A stretch of DNA of 64,000 nt from the NCBI GenBank assembly GCA_014549065.1, contig JACDOX010000113.1:1555764-1619763 (forward strand). The letters are read 5' to 3'. This DNA is from Cardinalis cardinalis (Eukaryota > Chordata > Aves > Passeriformes > Cardinalidae). The position numbers and the translations under genes are program-made. Position 1 is the first letter of the stretch, and each line of letters begins with the position of its first letter. Below the pieces are notes generated by a model. The model was not told the origin of the DNA. It did no database searches and was given only the letters and a program-made list of their open reading frames with translations. This document shows, in pieces, positions 1-15,300 of this stretch.

Positions 1-179
1 TGCAAACAACACAGTGTGCATCATGGGCTTACTTACCCAGCAGCATGTTGCTGTGCATGTTCAGCACAGCTCCCACCCAGTGTTCATGCTGCAGCATTTT
101 ATCAATTAGCAACTGATGATCATAGGTGACTTCTGATACAAGTGCATGTAAGTTCTCCTCTTTATTCTTCTCTCTCTAG
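1..179 (+). other. SNX25: End of an SNX25 intron
   Basis: Non-coding sequence ending in a pyrimidine tract and CTAG acceptor. The upstream SNX25 exons and promoter are outside the window. Confidence 0.85.
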
Positions 180-352
180 GCAGGAAGATCCACCAAGACC
201 TTTTTTGCTGCACTCATGCTTGAGGAGCTCTGATGAAGAAGTAAGATTTCTGCAAAAATGTTCTCAAGTTCTGGTGTATTGTCTCCTACCCTCAAAGGAT
301 GTCCAGTCTGTCAGCTTGCGCATAGTCCTTGCAGAAATACTTGCAACAAAAG
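180..352 (+). CDS. SNX25: SNX25 exon a (PXA domain, first exon in window)
   Basis: The acceptor tctctctag ends at 179 and the donor GTAGAT begins at 353. The exon enters with one base completing a split codon and leaves with one base (G). It encodes QEDPPRPFLLHSCLRSS and then a helical segment ending SVSLRIVLAEILATK, part of the PXA domain that associates with membranes. An ATG upstream at 142 is intronic and should not be taken as the start. Confidence 0.93.
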
Positions 353-3300
353 GTAGATCAAAGAGAAGAGATGATTTGTACGTGTACAATAGTAGCAATT
401 GCAAAGTTTATAGTGTATAAGTCTTGATGCTCTGCTTTTACATTCTGGAGTTTAATTTCTGTGATAGCCAGTAAGACACTATATTCACAAAATCAAGCAT
501 ATACTTACTTAAGTCTTATGATCTGATGCCAGGCTGTTTATCACATTTCAGGATGAAACACAATTTGTCCTTTCGCATTCTGTTTTTTCATACAGGAATA
601 CTTTTGAAGTTTCCTTGGCATTATTTATAGGGATTATATGAATATTTCTGACCTTTTGTATTACATTCAGATGAATAAACACATCCTTAAATCTGTGGAT
701 CCTATAACTGAATAATTATATTTCGTTCATTATTTTACACTTTGATTTATGCATGTGTTTTTTTTAAATTGAGGGATTTCTACTTTGTTTTTATCAGCTA
801 CAGTTTATAAATACAGTACAAATTTTTTATGTCACTGTCAAACTCAGAAATTATGAAGTCCCAAGTATATTACACAATTCGGTTTACTTTCATTTATACT
901 GGCTATAATGTCATAGCCTTCAGAACACACAGCATAAAGAATGAAAACACTTGGAATTTTCCAAATAGAGCTCAGCTTTGTCAATGTACATCAATTTATT
1001 TAACAAAATAACCAGTTTTATCAAGAAAGTATATGCAATCTCAAATGTACTGTGTTGTCCAGAAGACTGGGTTTGGATTTTTTGATGTCTATAAACTTGG
1101 ATATTTCTTTCTGCCTTTTATCTTCAGTTTTCATTTGTTAGACAGCAGTTATTTTTCAACATAAGGATTTTGTTTTAAAATATTTTTTCTCTCCAGTACT
1201 GAAACCAGTGGTGGAACTGCTGAGTGATCCAGATTACATTAACCGGATGCTACTCAGCCAGCTGGAGTACAGAGAACAGATGAATGAGCATCAGAAGAAA
1301 GACTACACATATGCTCCTTCTTATGAGGAGTTCATCAAGCTCATTAACAGCAGCTCCGATGTTGAGTTCCTGAAACAACTGAGGTATTTAACATTTCACT
1401 GTAGCTCATTCAAAACTAAACATGCTTCTTTTGCAGCCCATTACTAAGTTTTGAATGAATTGTGATTTTTCTTTTTAAATTTAATTTTAGATTTCTTTTT
1501 GTTTGGTGAAGCAGTGATAGTAAGGATGATAAGCTACAACATTTGTTAGATCTCTAATGTAATCAGCATTTTAACTCAGTGGCAGAAAACGCATAAAAAT
1601 TCTGCTTAGTAGTACACTGGAGATGATTGTACTGTTGAAAGGGATAAATGCTTGAAATGTATGAAAGGCATACTGAACTCTTCTTTGCAACTTGCCTCTG
1701 TAGAGTTAGATGAAATACGTGGAATTTCCATTAGTGTGGATGGTTTTCTCCTCATTATCTTTATGAATTATGACTAGCCATGGTGGTCTGGTGACTGTGA
1801 ACTATAGTGATCTTAGAGACACTGAGCATTCAGCTGTGGTGTGGAAAGAAGGGGTTTGAGTTCCAGCACATTATACCACTGGGTGAGAGGTTTTCCTGGA
1901 CTACTGCAGGGAGGTGTTTCCCAATCGCATTCTTCTTAACTGTGTTAATGAACTCTACAGAGCTTGTTAAAAACATCACTGAGTTCCTACATATCACGAG
2001 TTTGTTTGGTGTTTGTTTGCCTGTTTTCTGATGCAAATAGCACCTGCTCAGTTTCATACTAATTCCACTCCCTGTCTCAACTCTTTCTCCTTATATCTCT
2101 CCTCTTAATATGAGATATTGCCTGCACCTCAAGCCTGCTTGCCCAAGAACTGTTTGTTTATGCTTGCCTTATCTTTGCAGCTGTTTTTCCTCTGATTTCT
2201 GATTTATGTGAAAGGATAAGGAACAACTGACTGGGAAGTGGGGAACAGAGAAGGTGTTCTGCTGTTATAGAACCTCCCTAGATGTCCTTGAGTTGGTTTT
2301 GTTGAGCAGAGCAAAGCTTTGGAGGACCCCTGAAACCATGTCTGGAGTTTTTGTCCTAAGCTCTCACCACCACCCAGAACTGGCAGGTTTTCCTCTTCCC
2401 AACTCCCCTCTGTTGCTGCTGCATTCTCAAATGGCTGCAGAAACATCTGAAATACACGTGCATATTGATTATATTTGGTGCATTCTGTGCCATCTCTTGT
2501 GACCCTGAACTTCTGTTAGGCTTGGCCTGATCAGGCTAAGAGCTGGCTTATTGGGATGGAGTGTGCAGGCTGTGCAAATAATGTCATCCTTTCTCTGTTC
2601 TTCTCTTTGATTCTGAAACCACTTGCATTTCTGGGATAGGAAAATACATTTAGGTGATGGTGAAATGATTCTGTTGCTTGGCTACTTATTGTTCATCTGC
2701 TGTAAAATTTGCTCTTTACTCTAGGACAGTGTGCCTTTCCTGAGAGCAGAAATTAGTCTATATTAGACTCTGCCTAAAACCTAATTGATGTATTTATTAG
2801 CATAATCACACTAATGGATTTGTTTGTTTCAAAAGCAACCCAACTCTTATGTTGTTGTTGTTGTTCAAGCACATTAATGCTCAGTGTGTTCTCTTTTTAG
2901 CTGATAGGTCACTTTAAATTGCCTTCTCTAATACCAGAGAGCAGATCTGCTTTATGAAATAATGTGGTTTTGGCTGCACCTAGATTTTTCCTTTCTAGTC
3001 CATGAATTCCAACTGCCATCATCTTGAAGTGTGTTCTCTATACCCTATGAAACGTTGGTCAGTCTAACCTGATCAGTATTTTAATAGAAAATGTCTGAGA
3101 AAATGGATCTTCTTTTTAAAGAGAAATAGTATTTGATTTTGGAGGCAGTGTTCTTCCTTCCTCTGGGATAGTGGTTAAAGAGCGTTTCCTGCAGCAGGAG
3201 GCATTCCCATTCTCTTTGTCCTCCAGCACTATGGGAGCACCCAGACAGAGATGGGCCAACCTGCAGTCATCTCAAATTTGTGCAGTCTATTTGGCAAAGC

Positions 3301-6300
3301 TTTCATGATTAACCAATGAAAGCTTGCAGATTTGCATTAACAAACCAAAGAGTGGTCCCTATATGGATTGAAAAACAAATAAAACCAGGTGGTACTTAGC
3401 TGTAATTGGCAACAGTGAACCACAGGGCAAATCTATAGAGAAGGAGTTAAATAGGAAGAAACAAATAAGCTGTTGTGCACTTATCCCTGAGAAGCACAGT
3501 TGGAGTGATGGGAGTGGGGCAAATGCTTCCCATTCTCTTACAACAAATAAATTGCTGGCATGTTTTACTTAAACAGAGTTTTCCAGTTAGATGCTATTCT
3601 GGATAATTATGCTCATCAAGAATTCCTGGTTTTGGTTTTATTTGGAAATAATTTTTCAGTGTCTATTCTAAGCCAGTGCATGGCATTCATGAACTCTAAG
3701 CCTCCTCCTCTTCCTTATGATGTTGCCACATAACATCTTGGTAAAGAACATGTACAGGCAGTAGCAATTTTCACTGTAGGCTTAGCTTTGAGGGAAATTT
3801 ATCCTAAGGCACTACAGCTGGTGGGAACTCATTATTTTGTATTAAACATTCCTGTCATGCTTATCTTTGCAGATTGATTATTATCTGTTTAATAAAATAA
3901 AGATAAAATACCTTGCGAAGTTCAAGAGGCTGTGGGACACTGGTAAACATTTGCTCAGACTCCTGCCTGAGCACAGCCAAGCAGGCAGGAACTCCTGGGT
4001 GCTCCTTGATGTGTGCACGTGGCAGTACAGGAGGGAGAGAGCTGCTGAGGCATCCTTCCAGACTGATTTCATTAACAGAGTTTTGCTGGGCTTCCTTGTG
4101 GGTATAGCCAGGGATTCGTGGTGGGGAAGGCAGGGAAAACCTCTGGCTGGTTCAGTGGAAACCTGTGGGTGAGAGGTGTGTGTTGCTCTCACCCCGGAAG
4201 TCAGAAAAGAGAGGGGGAGGCTATGTGGGTCTCCTTGGAAGCAAGTGTAAAGCTCCCTGCTGTGCAAATAGCTCTCCCTGGAAGGGTAATGGTGGTGCTA
4301 GGATTTTCTAAGTCTTGTTTCTCTCCTAGCTTAGAAGCACTACCTTAAGAAGAAATATTGTATTGATTTTCTGCATTGCTTTTATGGATTTTATTTTTGG
4401 AATGCCTTTGAATGTTGCAGTAACTACTTAATATTAATTTTGGAGAACTTAGGATTCATAGTTTGTTTGTATCTATAGTGAACCTCTAACATTTAGTCAC
4501 TTAATCTCTTGGAACACAACTATTGTTTTTGTGGAAATATCCCTTTAATTTTTGTAGGGAAATCAGGGGAGCTGATATTTTCATAAAAAGGAATTTACTG
4601 ATTTCTGGGGAGCTATTTTGGGTTTGTTTGTTTTCCTGTCATACCTTTACCATCTGAAATGTTGAATTTGCTGGGGGAGTGGGGTGAGAAAAAAAAAACA
4701 GCAAAGCTTTCACAGAAGGGACCATTGTATGGTTATACACTAATGTCCTTCAAACTCACTCTTTCTAATGTTTCATTTCTTTGATGTTTGTCATGAAGGG
4801 AGGCAGACTCTTATTCCTGTATTATCAAGTTTTCGCAAAGAGTGTTGTCCCTGTCTTTCAAAAAGAAATAGTGAAATTTCACCTTCATTTCCCCTCAGAC
4901 TGATGTTAGCATGGATTAATTGGAATTCTGCTACAAATAAGGAGGAAAAGTTGAGTTCTTTCATATCAGATGTGAAACATGTACCTTCTCTGTCAGGAGA
5001 AGACTAAAGATAGAAGACCTTAAAAACATAGTTGAGAACAAATAATAAAAAGGAAATAAGCTGGTGGATAGTTTTTATTCTGCTCTCAGGGTCAGCATTG
5101 TATTTATTCTGATGTTTATTGTTAGAGCAGCAAAAAGTCACAACACAGCTCACAGTAAGAAAGACCATTATCACTGGCCTTCTTTTACCTAAGAAATGAG
5201 AGGAGTGCATGAATAGAACAGAGAATAGGGAAGAGGGAAATAATATGGATGTGAAGCCATGAAGGGTCCAGTTTATCAAGTACAGTCACTTCTTCAAAGT
5301 TAATTTAATACATCACATTTAAAATGTGCTTAGGTGTTTAATCACCAGCATCACAGAATATCTATCAGCTGTAATATTTGGAGCAGTTACAGGGAGAAAA
5401 GGGTCATGGTCTGGCAGGGTAGCAAGGGGATGTTTCTGGTGCAATGTTGTACAGCACTCCCACTGAGTAGTTGCAGCAAGAGCCCAGTGCTTGGGAGGAA
5501 CAGACTAAATAGCATCTTTGAGCATGTAAATCCAAGCATCTCCCATATCAAAGTAATACAAAGAACAGGAAAAAAGAGATGCTGTGTTCAGTATTGGTAA
5601 TAAAAACATGTGAAACTGTGAAAGTGAACAAATGGGAGGGAATCTGGAAGGAAAAAAAATTGCAAGATAAGTGGGAACTACCTTCCATGTGCAGTTGATT
5701 GTCTGTACCTTGCTTGATAAATTCATGATTTCACAGTTAGCCTGCAACACCTAAATGACGTGAATGAATGCCATTGCAGTGCATTTACAGATCACATAAT
5801 CAATGCATCAAAAGTCTAACTGAGCTGCCCTGAATAATTTGGGAAGTCTTTGTCTGAGTGGGGAATTAACTGTGGGACTTCCTATGCACCACATCACCAC
5901 CCTTACTATGGGGCTGTTCCTCTGACAAACTGGGCAAGAAATCTGGTGGTGGGTGGAAACAATCAAAATACAGTAATGGCAAAAGGAAGTAGTGTTACAA
6001 AAATTACAGGTTTTCAAACAGGTTTTCAGGTTTGAATTTGATAACTGAAGAATTTGCTGCAGAAAAAAATCTGGAAATGTAGTTGTAAGTGTATGCTGTG
6101 TGTATAAAACTGTGTATACAAAGAGCCAGAGACAATCAAAATCCTAAAAGAGTTTTAGGAGGCAAGTGAAATGGGGGGGATTGAGTGATGTTGGTGAGGA
6201 AATTTGACATGAAAGAAGGGAAATATTTTAAGGATCACATGTTCTTTCTTAAATGGAGAATAAGTCATCACAGAAATAGCAGCCTTTCCAGGAGGCTTTA

Positions 6301-9300
6301 GCTTTCATCTCAGAGTTAACCTGATAGATAGCAAATTCACTGGAATACTTGCTTTCTTACCAGTATCAATTGCTACCAAAGTAAGTGAAGGAATTTGAGT
6401 GTTATGACCTGGACTTTGACGTTTATGAGACTTAACTGACAGTCATTTTCTTTACTGAGTGCATGGTATTTGTTAGTTACAAAATAATTTTATTTAAAAT
6501 TCAGTTTGCTCGCTGCTTAATTGTCTGCTATTGTTTAGTGTAGTTTTGGGTGATAAACATGTTTTAATTATTCCTGGAGTTTAGTACTTTGAGATTTTAC
6601 ATATTTTAGTGTAATTTGTTTCTTCTATAGATTTATATATGCTCCATTTTGAGTGGGGTAGCTGTAAGAACCTTACAGATAGCTCTTTTGTTTTAAACTG
6701 AACTACCATCCTGGTTTCCTATGAAAACTTATATTTAATGTTTAGAGTGTGACTTTATATTTTGACTTTATATTGTGTTGTGAATATTACCTGTCTGTGC
6801 AATGCCATCAGTTGAGAGAAGACTGCAGAGTTATTGTTGCTTGTCTCCTTTTTGTTTCAAGATAATCTGTTTTCCCTGCTCCATGTGCACACTACCCCTT
6901 ATGTTTCAGGTATACTGTTAGATTAATCTGTTTCTAGGTGAGGAGGAAGTAGAGATATTTTGATTTTTATTAATTGTTAAGTGTGCTGTATGAAGAACAC
7001 GTTGTAAAAAATTAATACCATGTTTTTTTCTTTTCCTCCCTCTCTTCACCCTTATTCCCTACTGTTTTTAAAATTAGGTATCAAATTGTAGTGGAAATAG
7101 TTCAGGCAACCACAATCAGCAATATTCCCCAAGTGAAGAGACAGAAAGGTAAGATTCCAACATCTGTTGTTTTCATTTTGAAAAGCTGTTTGAACTCCTG
7201 CCATACATATGCAATCAGTGTGTGTGGGTTTTTTAGACAGATTTTAGGAATGCTATGGCTTTAGTATTTTGGTTCTGTTTCATTTGTCTGAATCTTCCAG
7301 AAGCTCACATGGTATGATTATACCCACACCCTATCTTCATCTAAGCTGATGGATCGTGAGAAAGGTCATATCTATGATACATTTATTTTCAGAACTTGCT
7401 GCAACTGGGAATTCTGACATTACAAATTCATATGCTGGGAATCATATTTCCACTTTCTTGTTCATACAATCTGTTCTTTAAAATCTTAGTCTGTTCTCTT
7501 TTTGAAACACAGAAGAAGGAATGATACAGCAGAATTTGTCTGTCAGTTGTTTTGACTCTTCAATGTATTATGTTTTTGAGTTGCAATAAAAAGTCCTCTT
7601 AATTTTCTGCAATGATTTGGCAGTGGTTGCCTTTTAAAAAGCAATACATATTACACTTGTACTTATATTTATTGCATATACTACTTTTGTGGCTCTCAAA
7701 TATGTAAAAAGCTATATCATCAGGTTATGATCTTAATGGCAAAACTACTGACTAAATCATTGCTTAGGGAAGTATACTTCAATTGTATCAATGCATAATA
7801 AAAAGGCAACAGATAGTAAAATTGATTTCTTTATAAATAAATCAAAAATATGTTAGGTTCTCGTGTAATCTGTATCTCTCTCCAGGTTAAAAAAACATCC
7901 TTTTCTAGTTCCTTATATCAGAAAGGAGAACTTTAAAAAGTAATTCAAGTGTAATGAAAGATGGAGAAACAGAAAATGAATATGCTGTGGAGTGGGGGAA
8001 TTTTTGGCAATCTGAAGAGCTTGAGGTCCATGCTCAGGTTTTGGAAAGTGTAAGGTTGTCAACACCAATAATACTTTTTGTTTACACTCTAAAATAGAGC
8101 TAAATGTGCATTCCAGTATCTTGCTTGTATCAAACCAAGATAAAAGGAAAAATAGGCATTGGTTTTTATTCAAGTGTACGTTATAGAAATAGATATTAAT
8201 ATTTTTCAGATAAAAGATAATTGAATGGAAAGTCTGTTTTATAAAGTAATAAAATGAAAACAGGGAATTTAAGTCCGAGAACATAATGAAAAATCAAGTC
8301 TTGCTAAGCCTGTTTCCATTTGTGCTACCATTGGTCTTTTTGAGACAATAATTGATTTGGGGAATATTTTTATACAGTTCATGTTCCTACAATTAATTAA
8401 TTATTAATTAATTCTCCTCTATTCACTTGACTTTATATGTTTAAATATTATAATATAATATAATAATATAATACTATATATAATATAGTATAATATATAC
8501 CATAATATAATATATTATATAATAATACAATATAATATATTACTGTTCTAAATCATGAATACAAGATTTTATTTTGAAGCTACAGTTGTCTGGTACTGCA
8601 GAACAGATACAAAAATACAGAGCTGGTGGTATATGGTAAAGTTGATTCAGCGTTTTGATGGGCTCTTGATTTCTACCTGTACTAAAAAAAAAACTTAACT
8701 GAAATGTCACTAGGTGGTGCATTGAAGCTTTTTTTTTATGATATGGACTTTTATTTTTGGTTTATTCCTATGGTAACCTTATATATAATTTAAGGGTTGA
8801 TTACCACTGCTGGCTCTGTTAGCTATTGGGGCTAACCCTGTTGTTTATTAAATAGCCAGTGGTTATGCACATTGTCTGGAAGAGGTGATGTTTTTTTTGC
8901 TTGACACATATGAAACAGTGTGCCCAACAGAGGCATGCCAATACATTTTTTTTTATAGTTCACTCAAATTTAGGACAGATTTTTAATTTCAGTTATTCCA
9001 CTCAGGTTTTCATCTACCAAAGTTTTCAGGCTCTATGTATGCACTATAAATTCTTAAGAGGACTATCAAAATTGTAGAGGGGTAGAATCTAGTTCTGAAG
9101 ACTGTTTTGTGCCTTATTTTTCTTAAAGGAGGTGGAGGCATTTTACCTAATGTGGTAATGAATCTCATATGTTCCTGAATTTTAAAAACAAAAGGAAAAG
9201 CTGTGGTACCCTTCTTAAAACAAATGAAACTCAACAAAAAACCCAGCACAGCTTACTGCTAACATAAAGATTGTTGAAATCTTGTAGAACAGACTGCTGT

Positions 9301-12300
9301 GTTACTTAGCATCATGTTTGATATTTCCTTTTCTGGATGCTACAGTGTAATGCTACCCCAGAATTTAATGGTGAATAACTAAATGTAAGATTTATGCAAA
9401 ATCAAAGGTGTCTGCACAATCTCATTCTGTTTTTCTCTTTTTAACCTTCTCCCTCAGCATGTGGTGCACACCTGCAGTGATGTATGAGCATGGCAGCTGG
9501 ATGAATATGACAGTTCTTTCTTTGCTGCTAAATGAGCTCTTGGCTTTTGTGTCAAGGGCATCTCTTAGCTTTGACCCCAGCCTGGCAAGAGATAGTCTTA
9601 CTGATAGCTATTTCCTTTTTCCTGTGGCAAAGTTGGGTCCTGAAATTGTTACTGCTTCTTTAGTGCCTGGATCTTCAACTAGAGCAGCTGAGCTCTGGCT
9701 GGCCAGCATTCTGTTAAGCCTGACATCCGCTCTCAAGAGCAAGTGTAGATAGTACATATGTAGATGTAGAATCATAGAGTGGTTTGGGTTGGAAAGGGCC
9801 TTTAAAAATCCTCTACTCCAGCCCCTGTGCCATGAGTGGGTGTATTTTCAGCTAGACTGCCCAGAGTCCCATCCACCTGACATTGAATGTTTCCAGGGAT
9901 GGGGCATCTACCACCTCTCTGGGCAGCCTGTTCCAGTGTTTTGTCATCCTCATTGTAAAAGACACGTTTATATAATCCAAATTGTCCCTCTTTTGGTGTA
10001 AAATCATTGCCCCTTTGTCCTGCTAAAAAGTCTATCTCCATCTTTCTTACAGGCCTCTTTTAAGTACTGAAGGGCTGCAGTTGGGTGTCCCCAAAGCCTT
10101 CTCATCTCTGGGCTGAACAATCTCAGCTCTCTCAACCTTTCTTCTTGGGAGAGGTGTTCCATCCCTCTGATCATCTTCATGGCCCTCCTCTGGACCTGCT
10201 CCAGCAGGTCCAAGTCTTTCCTGTGCTGAGGTCCCCAGAACTGAAACCCCAGCTGGGGTTCCACACAAGAGTTGTCTCCGCCTCCATCATTTGGAAGTAT
10301 GGGAGCTCCCTGAGGCACTGTTTTCAGTAGAAGAAGGAATAAACAAAAACCTGAGGAACCATTAGTGGAGCAGAGGTGGCCAGAAATCTGCAGTAGTGAC
10401 TGCTTAGCCACTATTTATGCTTTTAGCAAAAGAAGTGTTGTACAACCACATGAATAGCAATCAGTATTCCTGAGCAGGACTGTGGGCTTTTACTATTGGT
10501 TAAGGAGACATAATGAAGTCTCTAAAACTGACCAAAAGTATTTATTTTTTCTAAAAAGATTAAGTGTCTATTATTAAAGGATGAATAGCCTGAGGACCAG
10601 GTTTCAGATTGATGACTTCTCATAGGGGCTACAGTTACCTGACCTTTTTATTATTTTATTTAGTGATTCCAAAGTATGCATTTAATGCTGGTGCCAGGTA
10701 AGGTGAGAGAGGAAGGCTTGTTGCTCAGTAAGGACAGGGTTCTTTACACTTTTAAACTAGTGCTGGTGCCACCTATTGGCAAAATATTTAGGTGTTAGGA
10801 CACTCTGGTAAAATCAGAGAGTATTTTAAAGTACTTCTACACATGATTGTATTAAATCTTCTGTAGTTAAAAAATGGCATGTTATAGGACTTATTCCTTT
10901 CCAGATTTCTATCACTTGATATAATACTTCTGGTATTTGAGCATAAGAGAGCAAACAAAAACGTGCAGAAGCATCTGATTCATGTTAAGCCGTAAGTTTT
11001 GCATTTGTCTCCCCGAGAGAGTCAAATGTCTAAAAGGTTGAGATACAAGGTAATGTGAGAGGTTTGCAGTGTGATGCCAGTTGTGGGAGGATGATAGAAT
11101 TTCTGTGGCCGGGAGAATTGCTTTTGGCCGTTGCTGAAGTTGAATAAGACACATAACAGCATTATTGTTTCTAGAGGCGTAGATAGTTTATTTTGGAGCA
11201 GTGCAGGCCGCTGTAAATAGAAGCTGTTTCCTTGCATTCTGACACTGCACTTCCCTCATTTACACTGGCACAAAAGCACAGAATCTGGTGTCTACATGTA
11301 TCTGCCTCACTTCACTTTTCCAACAGTGTCTTCCTGTGTATCATCTTCCAAAATGGTTGTTATCACTCGAGCAGTGACTGTAGGAAACAGCTTGGTTTTG
11401 GTGGTAGTTTTGTTGTTGTTTTTCTTTGTTTGTTTAATTTGTTTGGTTTTTCTTCCTGTTGGTATTTTCAGATGATACCTCTCTCTACAGTCACATGTGC
11501 TATGGTTAAAAGAGTCACATCCTTCTGCACCTTTAACTATAAAGAACTCTCCTTGTCTTACCTTTTGATACAGATATACTGAACCAATTAAAATTTAAGC
11601 TAAATTTTAAGTATTTGAGTTGTTTGTTTTGTTTTTATTTATTTTACAAAATCTATCTTATCTGCTGAAGATTTTGAAGGACTCTGCTTATCTGAAAATG
11701 TTTACTGCATTTTGATCTATTAAAGTAGTTTGTAATAGAACAAATACCTGGATTAGGCATTATAGCATGAATTTCAGATGATATGCAAGTTTCTAGAAGC
11801 AAGAATCTTAAATTTTTGTAAAGAAAAGGTTTCAAAAACACCAATTGGGAAATAGCATCCAAAGTAAGTTTTTATAAAAACTTGATATTTGCTGTAACAT
11901 GAATAGGAAGCTGCTTAAATACGCTGGTTCTAATTTTAACAGACACGTTTTTGTTTTTTCTCATACTGATGTTGTATTACAGGGTCCTACCAGAATTTTA
12001 TCAAGGTTCTTTTACTAGCTGCTTTTTAAAACAAACCCCAAAAATACGTGTACCTTGTCTTAGGGCAACACAGAGCAGGTCTCTCAACAGATTTTTTTTT
12101 TTTTTTTAAAGGATTTTTTTGTAAAGGAATTTGTTTGATTTGCCTTTTAATTTTCTATGCCCTCTGCCTTATACATATACTTTACAGCATGATTGGAAAC
12201 CACCCTTGGATGACTGGGTGGGACTGTTTTTCAGACACTGCAGTGTAATCGACCCCAAGGCATCCCTGTTGAGAAAACTGCTCGTTTTCAAGCAGGGATT

Positions 12301-15300
12301 GTGAGACAGATCAAATAAGCAGCCATTTCTGTGTGGAGAGATTTGCTGCCTTGCAGCAGAAGATTTCTCCTGCTGAGCCTTCCCACTGAGTGCCTAGATA
12401 TTTGCTTTCATAAGCAAAGCTGACAAGTGGCATAGGAACAGGCCTGGCTGTGGGCAGGCCTCTCAGGTGCTGGGGTTCTCAAAGAGGCTTGAATGTTCAG
12501 CTCTAAAAAGGGACTTAAAAAAAAAAAAAGCTGAGGCTGTGGGCTAGCTTAGTTATGTGGGTTGTGATGTGTGGGTTTTGTCAAGATGATAATTTAAAGT
12601 GAAGTAAAATGGGTACTTGTGTGTTCCAGCAGATTACAGATGCCATGTAACTTAATTATGTCAAAACTCTATTAGGATTCCTCCCCCTGACCTGCATCCT
12701 CCACACAGGAATAAACATTCACACACAATATTTTTGCACAGTTTTCTGGCAAGGCTTAAAGAGCTGACATTGTGCCTGCACGTCATGCTGGAGCAGTAAG
12801 TGTGCAGGGAATCCATGTGCATGAGGGTAAAGGCTGCAGAGTCTGTCGTACATTTATTTGTTTTTATTTGTGATTTTCAAGTCAGCTTTGTAGACGAAGT
12901 TTTTCTTTCTGTTCCTGAGATCCTTTGTGTCTGCTAGTGATGGTAATGCATTTCTCAGTTGGAGATGCTGTCCAGTGGAAGAGGGAGGGAAGAGGCTGAC
13001 TGGTCAGATAGATGTGACCAAAGGGGATGCCAGGACCTGCAGACAGAAGCTCTCTGTGGTGGATGTTATTTTACTTATGGTACATACTGACTCCCAGGCT
13101 CAGCTTTACCTTACTGCCACTGGAGTTTTTATTTTTCTCAGCTGTGGCTGTGAGTGGGAGGCTGTGTTGTACGACACATTGCTAATGATCAGAGCCTAAC
13201 TTGTCCGTGGTCTCCCTGTAAGTCCCTTTCCCCAGACCTGTCTGTGGAAGTGGTTGGGATTTAACACTTCTTTTTCTGAGTCTTTTGTCAGACCAGAGAA
13301 GAGCTGCCCAAGGTCCTTTCCTTGGACCTTGGGCAGTAGAAGAACAGTGTGTGCTATTCTTAAAGGTCATTCTGCTCTCACAGAATTGAGTAAATGCTTT
13401 TCCAGGCCTATGTAGGCTTTTTAAACTTGTAATTCAAGGTTTCTAAGATGGGAGGAGGTCTATAAAGATTTGTAAGTTAAATATAAGGTTCCAGTTACTG
13501 CTTACACAAAAATGTTAAATTGATATTCATTACTTAAATACTAAGCATGGCATTTAGGAGGCCCTGTATGTGCTTAACCTGGCCTTGGAAAAAAATCTTG
13601 CAAAAACGCTTGTTATGGGGAGTGTGTGTGTTGGTCCTTCAGTGACAGGAAGGGCTGGTCAGTGCTGTTGCTGCTGCCAGGTGTCATGGATCTGTAGTTA
13701 CTGAAACTATAAAGGAACAAGAACTTGTATTTTCAGTTTTATTCGTGCTTTTGCCATATATAACTTTGAAGGTAAAATGAGAAATCTCTGCCTTCTGCTG
13801 CTACTGCTAAGAGAAGGGACAGATCATGCATGTCTAAAATACAATTAAGTTTCTGTTTTAAGCAAGTTTACATTGTTTTTGTGTATCCTCCAGTGTGCTT
13901 AAGGATAATAAAGGTTGTGTGACATTTTTTTGCATGGCAATTTAGAAGGCCCCATATTCTGATTTAAAAATGGATGATGAGAATATGTACTTCAGTTTGA
14001 TCTATCTATATCTATAGATATAAACCTCAAGTAGCAAAGCCACCGTATGGAAAAAAAAAAAGAAGAGGAAAGAAAATTAGGCCTGAGAAATCACTTTTCA
14101 GAAATCCTTTTGGTGGATTACGATATGCTTCTGGGGATATGCTTCTAGCTTAGCTCAAGTCAAGATAGTCAGGAGTGATTTAGAAGACAGTATGGAAGCT
14201 TTGTCAGAAATTACTGCATATATACAAAAAATGCATAGAATAAAATAATTTGCAGGTAGCATAACTTTGATTACTTGGTAAGTTTGAGCTCATTTCAACT
14301 ACTTCTATTTCAATGTTTGGTGCAAACTGAATTATCTAAAACTGTGGATTGATAAGCAGAGTTGGAAATTCAGCTTTTGGTACTAATTGCTTTGGGTTGC
14401 CTTTGGGAGAGGGGCACAGGACCCTTTTGGGATTTGAAGTTCCTCCATGGCAGTGCATGTCCTGTCAAAATTTTCCCATATAAAGAGAATTATTTTGGAG
14501 GAAGTTAGTAAAAGACACTTTGCTCCTTTGAAGATGGAGGCTCTGCTTGTTGCTGTTGGTAAAGTGTATGCAGCTTGTGAGGAGGAAATCCCAAAGTAGC
14601 ATCTTTTTTGTCTTGCTGGTAAGGAGTGATTTTTGTTTGTTTTTAATAATAATTTTTTAGATAAATACCCAAACTGCAAAGTTGTTACTCTTTAAAAAAA
14701 TATTACTCCAAGGATGTTTTTTTCCCCTTTGCATGGTGGTGAAACAGTGTCTTTGTAGCAGAAATCTACTTATTTTCTATTTATTGAAGCTTGCTGGAGG
14801 GTGTGTGAATACATGCAAGCCTTTCCTTTTGTGCCTTTCTGGTTTTATTTGGTTTATGCAGATACCTGAACGTAATGAGCATCATCTTTCCTGATGCTCA
14901 GAAATGGGGAAAATCACTCTTAATTCTGTCTCGGTATTTTGGTGATTATGGAATCAGACAAGAATATATTCAAAAGAGAAGTCTTTATAACTTAAAATAT
15001 TGTTTTGATAGTGCTTAGTATGACAAAAGGGGAGCAGTTTAGGTCTGAAAATCTCTAAAATCTCAAAACACATTAGGGTTTGGAGAAAACCAGTGACTCA
15101 CCTAACCTTCTCCAGCTGAGCTGAAAATGCTTCTCATGATTTCTGCTAGCTTATCTTTCATAATTTGGAAGAGGGAAGTGTTAGTCCCCAGTTCCATGCT
15201 GTCTTTCCTGCCCTGTAGCACATCACCCCATTGTGTGCTGCTCTGCTTTTCAGCAGCCTCTTGTTTATGTGTGAAGGACGTCACTGGCCCTTTCACAGTG

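Noticed and set aside
142..420. ATG-initiated frame of 92 codons as a small gene
   Set aside because: It contains a true SNX25 exon (180-352), but the ATG is in the upstream intron and the tail reads past a good donor.
3881..4267. 128-codon - strand frame in an SNX25 intron
   Set aside because: No recognisable domain or splice partner; overlapping + strand frames of similar length suggest chance.
10004..10411. 135-codon - strand frame as a host gene
   Set aside because: It is the C-terminal part of a CR1 ORF2 with unrelated flanking sequence.
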